Source: Oscillospiraceae bacterium (GTDB lineage Bacteria; Bacillota; Clostridia; Oscillospirales; Oscillospiraceae). Taken from it: a DNA stretch of 14,241 nt. The stretch lies in the NCBI GenBank assembly GCA_020025345.1, contig JAHHSH010000044.1:1-14241 (forward strand), read 5' to 3'. Numbering within the stretch: the first letter of the stretch is position 1; each line of letters begins with the position of its first letter. The position numbers and the translations under genes are program-made. Positions 7,325-12,736 of this stretch are shown here, one piece after another. The notes below the pieces were generated by a model that was not told the origin of the DNA, did no database searches, and worked only from the letters and a program-made list of their open reading frames with translations.

Positions 7325-7348
7325 ACCACATTTTTGCCTATTTTGCAA
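7320..7348 (-). promoter_or_regulatory. Sigma-A type promoter of the opp-like operon
   Basis: On the minus strand, TTGCAA (7348-7343), a 17-nt spacer and TACATT (7325-7320), with an upstream TGG giving an extended -10. It lies about 90 nt before the binding-protein start and just beyond the end of the preceding gene. Confidence 0.6.
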
Positions 7349-7410
7349 GGATTATTTTCCTTACTTCCCGCATAAGAGAGGGGTATTCCGTCGATTTGGG
7401 CACATATTCT

Positions 7411-7434
7411 GCAAAGAAAAGAGCGGAAGTCCGC
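7411..7434 (-). terminator. Weak possible terminator after the FUSC-like gene
   Basis: A short GC stem (GCGGA with TCCGC, 7423-7434) is followed on the minus strand by TCTTTTCTTT. The stem is only 5 bp with a 2-nt loop, so read-through into the opp promoter region is possible. Confidence 0.3.
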
Positions 7435-7460
7435 CCCATTTCCATATTTCCGTATTTCTC

Positions 7461-8015
7461 TCAGTTTTCCACTTCGATGCCGTCATAGTGGCCGCCGCAC
7501 AGCCAGATCATCCAATGCGTAATTTTTTCCCGGGGCAGAAGGCGGTTAATGAGCAGCGACATCAGCACACCCACGGCCGTATCCAAAATACGATTGAGAG
7601 AATAAGTCACATAGGCATCCACCGGCTGATTGAAAAGCAGGATGCACAGCATTACGCCGCCGGGTTGGATGGCGCCGGGCCAGTGGAGCAGCTGTCCGGC
7701 CAGAATCAGCAAGACAACTCCTACAAAGAGGAGCAGCAGCATCAGAATGTGTTTCCCGCCCTGCGGGTAGATTTTGATATAAATGCTGAAAAGGAACATC
7801 CCCAGCAGACCACCGATGATGGTACCGAACAGACGGTTACCACCGTGGAGACGGGAGGTAGCCATATCGCTGCCCATGCCAAACACAGCGCCAATACAGG
7901 CAAACGTAGGATTGCGGTCCAAAAGCAGGTACAGAAGCGCACACAGTGTCGCCGAGCAGGCTGTTTTGATATTGCGCATACCGATATGAATTTTCCCATG
8001 GTGCGGTTCTGTCAT
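7461..8015 (-). CDS. Aromatic acid exporter/FUSC-like membrane protein
   Basis: A small integral membrane protein (184 aa). The N-terminal portion GMRNIKTACSATLCALLYLLL...NPTFACIGAVFGMGSDMATSRLHGGNRLFGTIIGGLLGMFLF closely fits the membrane half of the aromatic-acid-exporter (ArAE/FUSC, formerly DUF939) family. In that family the conserved Arg/Gly pairs before each helix are usual. About four or five hydrophobic segments are seen, then an Arg-containing NRILDTAVGVLMSLLINRLLP repeat of the same motif. It lacks the cytoplasmic C-terminal domain found in longer relatives. The start at 8015 is chosen over one seven codons upstream because AAAAGGAG lies 7 nt before it. The exported compound, if any, is unknown. 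It is transcribed divergently from the yczE-like gene. Confidence 0.75.
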   Translation of the reverse strand: MTEPHHGKIHIGMRNIKTACSATLCALLYLLLDRNPTFACIGAVFGMGSDMATSRLHGGNRLFGTIIGGLLGMFLFSIYIKIYPQGGKHILMLLLLFVGVVLLILAGQLLHWPGAIQPGGVMLCILLFNQPVDAYVTYSLNRILDTAVGVLMSLLINRLLPREKITHWMIWLCGGHYDGIEVEN

Positions 8016-8057
8016 TCTCTCGCTCCTTTTGTTCACAAAAAATTAACACTGTTTTCC

Positions 8058-8085
8058 ATTATATCAATCAAATTTGGAAAAGCAA
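8058..8085 (-). promoter_or_regulatory. Promoter of the FUSC-like gene
   Basis: Read on the minus strand: TTGCTT (8085-8080), 16-nt spacer, perfect TATAAT (8063-8058), about 45 nt before the start codon. The -35 lies inside the inverted repeat at 8070-8100. Confidence 0.6.
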
Positions 8086-8100
8086 GGCTTTTCCAAATTT
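8070..8100. promoter_or_regulatory. Perfect 14-bp inverted repeat, probable operator
   Basis: AAATTTGGAAAAGC (8070-8083) and its exact reverse complement (8087-8100) flank a 3-nt AAG. It lies between two divergent genes, so it ends no transcript. It covers the -35 of the FUSC-like promoter. A neighbouring palindrome TTTTTGTACAAAAA (8098-8111) overlaps its right end. Confidence 0.65.
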
Positions 8101-8220
8101 TTGTACAAAAAGGTACAGCATCTTTTACCTCGTGTCTTCTTTTCTGGAGTTTTTTTCCATTTATTGAAATATAGATCCGCGCAGTTTTTCTCTGTCCTCT
8201 AAAACGAACGAAAGCGAAAC

Positions 8221-8248
8221 TTGACACACTCGAATCTATGGATATAAT
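8221..8248 (+). promoter_or_regulatory. Consensus sigma-A promoter of the yczE-like gene
   Basis: Exact TTGACA (8221-8226) and exact TATAAT (8243-8248) with a 16-nt spacer, 48 nt before the start codon. This is the strongest-looking promoter in the window. Confidence 0.85.
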
Positions 8249-8296
8249 AAATTTGTTTTGCCCTTTTATTATATGACAGTTTAAAGGAGTTCTACA

Positions 8297-8971
8297 ATGA
8301 AACTGAAAAAAGGTATCATGTCTGCCGTGGGCGTGCTGATTGTTGGTATTAGCGTTGGTTTTTTCAAGATGGCTTCCTTTGGTGTTGATCCCTTCCAATC
8401 TCTCGTAAGCGGTGCTAACCAGCTGATTCCCATCCATTATGGAACGATGTTTCTGCTCTTTAGCGCTGTTCTTCTGATTTTTACGATTTTTTTTGACCGC
8501 CATTATATTGGCGTCACTACCTTTGTCTCTCTGTTCCTGTTGGGCTATGTGGCAGAATTCACTCACGAATTGCTACTGGCGGCCTTCCCCTATGCTTCTA
8601 TGGCTATTCGTGTGGTGGCCTTTCTCTTCGGCTTTACCATTTTGTGTTTCGGTTCTTCCATTTACATAACCGCCGATCTGGGCGTATCCTCCTATGACTC
8701 GGTCGCACTAATTATAGTAAACAAATGGAAGATTGGGCAATTTAAGTATATCCGCATCTGCACCGATCTGGCGTGCGTCATCGGCGGCTGCATTCTCTTC
8801 CTGCTGGGCGGCGGCACTCTGCGGGACGTAACCTCCATCATCGGCGTAGGCACCATTGCCACCGCCTTTTGTATGGGTCCTCTCATCGACTTATTCAATC
8901 GCACCGTTGCCATCCCTATGTTGTATGGCTCCCATGGCAAAGAGGATTGTGTCTCTCCCTCCGCAGAATAA
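8297..8971 (+). CDS. YczE/YitT-like integral membrane protein
   Basis: A 224-aa membrane protein. The N-terminal sequence VGVLIVGISVGFFKMASFGVDPFQSLVSG matches the pattern of the YczE/YyaS (YitT-like) family, where a first helix is followed by a conserved Gly-x-Asp-Pro segment. A second, related pattern, FTILCFGSSIYITADLGVSSYDSVALI, occurs about 115 residues later, consistent with an internal repeat. Around five to six hydrophobic helices are visible. Family members are uncharacterised membrane proteins, some proposed as transporters; no substrate can be named. AAAGGAG is 8-9 nt before the ATG, and a near-perfect promoter precedes it. The base composition is less GC-rich than in the surrounding genes, most clearly in the upstream region. 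Confidence 0.8.
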   Translation: MKLKKGIMSAVGVLIVGISVGFFKMASFGVDPFQSLVSGANQLIPIHYGTMFLLFSAVLLIFTIFFDRHYIGVTTFVSLFLLGYVAEFTHELLLAAFPYASMAIRVVAFLFGFTILCFGSSIYITADLGVSSYDSVALIIVNKWKIGQFKYIRICTDLACVIGGCILFLLGGGTLRDVTSIIGVGTIATAFCMGPLIDLFNRTVAIPMLYGSHGKEDCVSPSAE

Positions 8972-8989
8972 AGTTCAAATTTAGACATA

Positions 8990-9025
8990 AAAAAAAGGAA
9001 GCAGATGGCTCTGCTTCCTTTTTTT
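8990..9025. terminator. Bidirectional terminator between yczE-like and rubrerythrin genes
   Basis: GGAAGCAGA/TCTGCTTCC extended by seven A-T pairs gives a 16-bp perfect stem (8990-9005 with 9010-9025) with a TGGC loop. It has a T-run in both directions and lies between converging genes. Confidence 0.93.
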
Positions 9026-9036
9026 ATTCATTTCTC

Positions 9037-9606
9037 TTACTTGCCGAAGTAACGGTTCAGCAGGCCCTCGAAAGCCTTGCCGTGGCGAGCCTCATCACGA
9101 GCCATCTCATGGACGGTGTCGTGGATCGCATCCAGGTTGTACTTCTTAGCCAGCTTAGCCAGCTCGAACTTACCGGCGGTAGCGCCATTCTCAGCATCCA
9201 CGCGCATAGCCAGGTTCTTCTCGGTGGAGTCGGTCAGCACCTCGCCCAGCATCTCGGCGAACTTGGCAGCGTGCTCAGCCTCTTCCAGGCCGGCCTTCTC
9301 CCAGTACATACCGATCTCGGGATAACCCTCACGATGAGCCACGCGAGCCATAGCCAGATACATACCGACCTCGCTGCACTCGCCCTCAAAGTTGGCACGC
9401 AGGCCCTCGATGATTGCCTGCTGCACCTCGGCGGGCACATCGGCGCCGAAGGACTTGCCCACGCCCACAACGTGCTCAGCAGCCCAAGTCTTCTCAGCAG
9501 CCTGCTCCACGAACTTGTCGCCGCTCACATGGCACACAGGACATTCAGCGGGAGCAGTAGGACCCTCATGTACATAACCGCAAACAGAACATACCCACTT
9601 TTTCAT
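9037..9606 (-). CDS. Reverse rubrerythrin (N-terminal rubredoxin, C-terminal diiron domain)
   Basis: A cytoplasmic non-haem iron protein that reduces hydrogen peroxide, and in clostridial relatives also supports oxygen reduction, using electrons passed through the rubredoxin centre (189 aa). The rubredoxin domain is at the N-terminus: CSVCG (Cys6, Cys9) and CPVC (Cys22, Cys25). This is the reverse of classical rubrerythrin, where it is C-terminal. The ferritin-like domain carries the expected carboxylate/His motifs FEGECSEVGMY, EEAEHAAKF and DEARHGKAF. The start at 9606 is preferred over an ATG five codons earlier because GGAGG lies 8 nt before it. It follows the perR-like gene in the same direction but has its own promoter. 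The context supports a peroxide-defence role in an anaerobe. Confidence 0.92.
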   Translation of the reverse strand: MKKWVCSVCGYVHEGPTAPAECPVCHVSGDKFVEQAAEKTWAAEHVVGVGKSFGADVPAEVQQAIIEGLRANFEGECSEVGMYLAMARVAHREGYPEIGMYWEKAGLEEAEHAAKFAEMLGEVLTDSTEKNLAMRVDAENGATAGKFELAKLAKKYNLDAIHDTVHEMARDEARHGKAFEGLLNRYFGK

Positions 9607-9628
9607 AACATTTTCCTCCATTAAATTA

Positions 9629-9656
9629 ATTTTATTTTACTTGTTTACGCTTTCAA
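9629..9656 (-). promoter_or_regulatory. Promoter of the reverse rubrerythrin gene
   Basis: On the minus strand TTGAAA (9656-9651), 16-nt spacer, TAAAAT (9634-9629), 22 nt before the start codon. A short leader and AT-rich -10 region fit a strong promoter. Confidence 0.6.
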
Positions 9657-9678
9657 GATGATTTCTATCTTCAAAGCG
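9648..9678. promoter_or_regulatory. Imperfect inverted repeat over the rubrerythrin -35 box
   Basis: CGCTTTCAAGAT (9648-9659) and ATCTTCAAAGCG (9667-9678) are inverted copies with 11 of 12 positions paired and a 7-nt spacer. It starts 9 nt after the perR-like stop but has no T-run, so an operator is likelier than a terminator. It does not resemble the PerR box. Confidence 0.45.
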
Positions 9679-9687
9679 TCAGCTTAC

Positions 9688-10077
9688 TTAAACTGCTTTT
9701 TCTTTTCTTAGACACTCTTCACAGCAGCCGTAGAAGGTGACATCGTAGCCGTCCACCCGGCCTTCTCCTGCTACATCCGTATCCGAAACACAGTGAAAAG
9801 GTACATCGGTGATCTTGCCGCAGCAGCGACAGACGAAATGATCATGTGGCCGGAGATCGCAGTCATACCGCTCCTCCCCGTCCACATGGCCGACGACCCG
9901 TACTATGCCTTCCGCCCGAAATTGGGCCAGATTACGGTAAACTGTAGCCAGAGAGATATTGGGGATTTCCTCTTTTACTTGGGCATACACCCACTCTGCT
10001 GCCGGATGACAGTCCGTCGAGCGGATACAATTTAGAATTGCCTCCCGCTTGTGGCTGTGCCTTTTGCACTTTTCCAT
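9688..10077 (-). CDS. perR: PerR-type peroxide-responsive repressor (Fur family)
   Basis: A Fur-family metal-dependent repressor (129 aa) that loses DNA binding when peroxide oxidises its metal-site histidines. The DNA-binding helix is ISLATVYRNLAQF (41-53). All five regulatory-metal ligands of Bacillus PerR have counterparts: His24 (CHPAAEW), Asp72 (RYD), His78 and His80 (PHDHF), and Asp91 (GKITD). The last is Asp, as in PerR, and not Glu, as in Fur. Structural zinc cysteines are Cys83/Cys86 and Cys119/Cys122. The ATG at 10077 is preferred to one four codons upstream, which has no usable ribosome binding site. The adjacent downstream gene is a reverse rubrerythrin, a classic PerR target, and a PerR-like box covers its own start site, implying autoregulation. 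Confidence 0.85.
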   Translation of the reverse strand: MEKCKRHSHKREAILNCIRSTDCHPAAEWVYAQVKEEIPNISLATVYRNLAQFRAEGIVRVVGHVDGEERYDCDLRPHDHFVCRCCGKITDVPFHCVSDTDVAGEGRVDGYDVTFYGCCEECLRKEKAV

Positions 10078-10093
10078 GGGCCGCACCATCCTT

Positions 10094-10118
10094 AATGCTA
10101 ATGATTATCGATTGCATT
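10094..10118. promoter_or_regulatory. PerR/Fur-box-like dyad at the perR promoter
   Basis: A 25-bp imperfect dyad with AATGC/GCATT ends. On the minus strand the core GATAATCATTA is an exact piece of the 19-bp Fur consensus. The 15-mer at 10096-10110 matches the PerR box TTATAATNATTATAA at 10 of 14 fixed positions. It lies just downstream of the -10, a repressing position. Confidence 0.6.
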
Positions 10119-10121
10119 TGT

Positions 10122-10150
10122 ATAGTAACACGGCGCAGACAGTTTGTAAA
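10122..10150 (-). promoter_or_regulatory. Promoter of the perR-like gene
   Basis: Minus strand TTTACA (10150-10145), 17-nt spacer, TACTAT (10127-10122) with an upstream TG extension. An A/T-rich stretch upstream (10151-10187) could act as an UP element. Confidence 0.65.
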
Positions 10151-10187
10151 GAGTTTTTTTGAAATTTCTCAAAAAATTTTTAAAGAA

Positions 10188-10223
10188 AAACTCACCGGAT
10201 CGCAAGAGAAATCCGGTGAGTTT
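10188..10223 (-). terminator. Rho-independent terminator of the EF-G-like gene
   Basis: A 13-bp perfect stem (10188-10200 with 10211-10223) with a 10-nt loop, followed on the minus strand by TTTTTCTTT. It lies 11 nt past the stop codon. Confidence 0.9.
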
Positions 10224-10234
10224 CTATTCTGCAA

Positions 10235-12310
10235 TTACTCGGCCTCAGCCAGAGCCTTCGCCTCAGCGATGGCTTTCTCCTGTGCAGCGGCGGGGCAATC
10301 CTCATAACGAACAAAGTTAAAGGTAAAGCTGCCGCGGGACTGGGTCATAGACCGCAGATCGATGGCATAGGTGCTCATCTCAGCCATAGGCACCTCCGCC
10401 GTGATGATCTGACCACCGTCGTCCGTGGGATCCATACCCATAACACGGCCGCGGCGCTTGTTCAAATCGCCCAGCACATCGCCCATGTAGCTATCGGGCA
10501 CGGTGACCTTCACCTCACCCACAGGCTCCAGCAAAACGGGGTTAGCCTCGGCCAGAGCCGCCTTGTAAGCCAGCTGTGCTGCAGTCTTAAAGGCGATTTC
10601 AGAGGAGTCCACAGGGTGATAGGAGCCGTCATACAAAACGGCCTTCAGATTCACCAGCGGATAGCCGGCCAGAGGACCGTGAGCGCAGGCCTCACGCAGA
10701 CCCTTCTCAACGGCAGGGAAGTAGTTCTTCGGCACGGAACCGCCGAAGACCTCCTCAGCAAAGACCATCTCCTCCTGCTCGGGGTTGGGCTCGAAGCGGA
10801 TCCACACATCGCCGAACTGGCCGGAACCGCCGGTCTGCTTCTTATAGCGGCCCTGCTTCTGGACGGTCTTGCGGATCTTCTCACGATAGGGCACGCGGAC
10901 GGTCTTCAGCTCGGACTCTACGTTAAAGCGGGTCTTCAGCTTGCTGACCAAAACGTCGATCTGCATATCGCCGGCGCCGGAGAGCACCATCTGGTGGATC
11001 TCACTGTTGTTGACCAGCGTAAAGGTGGGATCTTCCTCGTTCAGCTTGAACAGGCCCTGTGCGATCTTGTCATCCTGACCGCGGGTCTTGGGATAAATCG
11101 CGACAGAGTAGCAGGGAGCGGCAAAGGGCAGCTGCTTCATAGAGACGACCTTACGGGCATCGCAGAGGGTATCGCCGGTCTTGACCTTCTCCATCTTGCC
11201 GATGGCACCGATCTCGCCGCAATCCAGCTCCTTGACTTCCACAGCCTTCTTGCCCTGCATCACATACAGGCGTCCTATCTTTTCCGACTCGCCGGTACGG
11301 GCATTGACCATCGTCATATCGGGAGTGAGGGTACCGGAGAGCACCTTCACACAGGAGAACTTGCCGTACTGGTCAGAGATGGTCTTGAACACAAAGGCCG
11401 TGGGAACACCGCCGGGAGAAACAACGAACTCCTCACTCTCGCCGTCCTGACGGGTAGCCTTATGGTAGTTGCCCTCCACGGGGTTGGGCAGCAGATCCAC
11501 AATGTTGTCCATCAGCATCAAAGAACCCATGCAGTTGATGGCAGAGCCGCACAGAACCGGGAACAGGCTCAGCTCACGGACGCCCTGACGCAGGCCGGAG
11601 ATCATCTCGGCATAGGTGAAATCCTCACCGGAGAAGAACTTCTCCATGAACTCCTCGCTGGTCTCCGCCACGGACTCCTTCAGCGCATCGTTGAACTCGG
11701 TGACGACATCGGCCTTATCCTCGGGGATCTCGATCTCGACACGCTTGAGATCCTGCATCTCATAGGCGCGCTTATTAAGTACATCGATGAGGCCGGTCAC
11801 GTGCTTATCCTCATCCCAGATCGGCACGACCAGAGGCGCGATCTTCTTACCGAAGTGCTCACGCAGAGCCTCAAAAGTCTCATTATAATCACTGTTTTCC
11901 TCGTCCGTCTTGGAGATATAGATGAAACGAGGCATATTCCGCTCCTCGCAGTATTTCCAAGCCTTTTCCAGACCAACAGAGATACCGTCCTTGGCAGAGC
12001 AGACAATCACGGCGGCATCGGCAGCTCTCAGAGCCGCAACGACTTCACCGGAAAAATCAAAAGCACCCGGGGTGTCCAGCACATTGATGCGGCAGCCCTT
12101 ATACTCCAGCGGAGCAATCGCCGTGGAGATAGAAATCTGACGCTTGATCTCCTCGGCATCATAGTCGCAAACAGTATTTCCGTCTGCCACACGGCCCATG
12201 CGATTGATGGCACCGGTCATATACAGAAGACTCTCTGCCAGCGCGGTCTTGCCGCTGCCGCTATGACCCAACAGGCAAACGTTTCGAATGTTTTGTACAG
12301 AATAGTTCAT
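10235..12310 (-). CDS. Elongation factor G-like translational GTPase (second EF-G family)
   Basis: A 691-aa EF-G-like protein with the full five-domain plan. The GTP-binding domain opens with GHSGSGKT (15-22). The switch region QISISTAIAP precedes DTPGAFDF (79-86). Domains II and III follow, then domain IV with RVPYREKIRKTVQ and SYHPVDSSEIAF (the tip-associated His565 is kept), and the domain V segment with EPVGEVKVTVPDSYMGDVLGDLNKRRGRV. It belongs with the EF-G-like family found in clostridia beside ordinary FusA and not with canonical FusA: the G1 is GHSGSGKT, the Asp-x-x-Gly-His histidine is Ala83, and G4 is SKTD (133-136) in place of NKxD. Its role is not settled, and ribosome binding without normal translocation is possible. 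The start with AAGGAG 9 nt upstream is chosen over in-frame codons further up. Confidence 0.9.
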   Translation of the reverse strand: MNYSVQNIRNVCLLGHSGSGKTALAESLLYMTGAINRMGRVADGNTVCDYDAEEIKRQISISTAIAPLEYKGCRINVLDTPGAFDFSGEVVAALRAADAAVIVCSAKDGISVGLEKAWKYCEERNMPRFIYISKTDEENSDYNETFEALREHFGKKIAPLVVPIWDEDKHVTGLIDVLNKRAYEMQDLKRVEIEIPEDKADVVTEFNDALKESVAETSEEFMEKFFSGEDFTYAEMISGLRQGVRELSLFPVLCGSAINCMGSLMLMDNIVDLLPNPVEGNYHKATRQDGESEEFVVSPGGVPTAFVFKTISDQYGKFSCVKVLSGTLTPDMTMVNARTGESEKIGRLYVMQGKKAVEVKELDCGEIGAIGKMEKVKTGDTLCDARKVVSMKQLPFAAPCYSVAIYPKTRGQDDKIAQGLFKLNEEDPTFTLVNNSEIHQMVLSGAGDMQIDVLVSKLKTRFNVESELKTVRVPYREKIRKTVQKQGRYKKQTGGSGQFGDVWIRFEPNPEQEEMVFAEEVFGGSVPKNYFPAVEKGLREACAHGPLAGYPLVNLKAVLYDGSYHPVDSSEIAFKTAAQLAYKAALAEANPVLLEPVGEVKVTVPDSYMGDVLGDLNKRRGRVMGMDPTDDGGQIITAEVPMAEMSTYAIDLRSMTQSRGSFTFNFVRYEDCPAAAQEKAIAEAKALAEAE

Positions 12311-12340
12311 GACGTTCCACTCCTTATGTTTGGTGCAATA

Positions 12341-12380
12341 CCGGCGGTTCCCTCGCATTTTGCCGGGCTGCTCGCAGCCC
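12341..12380 (-). promoter_or_regulatory. Leader hairpins upstream of the EF-G-like gene
   Basis: In the leader of about 95 nt, GGGCTGC/GCAGCCC (12365-12380) forms a 7-bp stem. A competing 5-bp pairing of 12362-12366 with 12341-12345 shares two bases with it. Mutually exclusive structures close to the ribosome binding site could affect translation. An in-frame ATG in this leader lacks a good ribosome binding site. Confidence 0.35.
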
Positions 12381-12412
12381 TCTGCGAATTCGACCACCCG
12401 TTTAATGGCTCG

Positions 12413-12441
12413 ATTATATAATATTTTCACATAAAACACAA
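12413..12441 (-). promoter_or_regulatory. Promoter of the EF-G-like gene
   Basis: Minus strand TTGTGT (12441-12436), 17-nt spacer, exact TATAAT (12418-12413). The -35 is a weak match and the -10 is perfect, in a very A/T-rich stretch. Confidence 0.6.
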
Positions 12442-12660
12442 CCGCATTTTCCGGATTGTTTAGTAAAAATTCACAGTGCAATTTTGGCGTATTTGTTAAA
12501 AGCAAAACCAGCCTTCTTCTCCTTTCTTTCCCCGCAAAAGCCGTTCCTCTTCCCTTTTCGCAAAAGAACTCCCCGAATTTCGCCACTTATGCACTTTTTG
12601 CAAACCTTTTTGCTGCCGCTCCCAAAGCGCAATCCGCTGTTCTTTGTCCGCTGTGAAAGG
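12442..12660. other. Intergenic stretch with no supported gene
   Basis: Between the EF-G-like promoter and the next gene's terminator. Pyrimidine-rich on the plus strand (runs of TTCTTCTCC and TTCCTCTTCCC). Short reading frames exist on both strands but none has a ribosome binding site or a recognisable product, and I see no RNA gene. Confidence 0.5.
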
Positions 12661-12661
12661 A

Positions 12662-12695
12662 AAAAGCCCCGACCGCGAAAACGGTCGGGGCTTTT
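12662..12695. terminator. Rho-independent terminator of the P-type ATPase-like gene
   Basis: A perfect 14-bp GC-rich stem (12662-12675 with 12682-12695) with a CGAAAA loop and T-run on the minus strand, about 40 nt past the stop codon. Confidence 0.93.
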
Positions 12696-12736
12696 CAGCG
12701 CATATTCTTGTCAGCTTTTTGCTATGAGAGGGCATC

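Noticed and set aside
5591..7375. A 594-codon open frame on the plus strand opposite the binding protein and its promoter
   Set aside because: It is antisense to a well-supported SBP_bac_5 gene, has no ribosome binding site, and its translation is low-complexity His/Gly/Leu-rich with no family resemblance. Long antisense frames are common opposite GC-biased genes.
8070..8100. Inverted repeat read as a terminator
   Set aside because: No gene ends upstream on either strand; both flanking genes diverge from this region, and the element overlaps a promoter.
8033..8566. A 177-codon minus-strand frame overlapping the yczE-like gene
   Set aside because: The opposite strand carries a consensus promoter, ribosome binding site and a recognisable membrane protein; this frame has none of these.
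9648..9678. Inverted repeat read as the perR terminator
   Set aside because: On the minus strand it is followed by AAACAAGTAAAATAAAA, with no T-run, and it overlaps the -35 of the rubrerythrin promoter.
10616..12421. A 601-codon plus-strand open frame opposite the EF-G-like gene
   Set aside because: A shadow of the EF-G-like coding sequence; the translation is repetitive Leu/Gly/His/Asp without domains and starts without a ribosome binding site.
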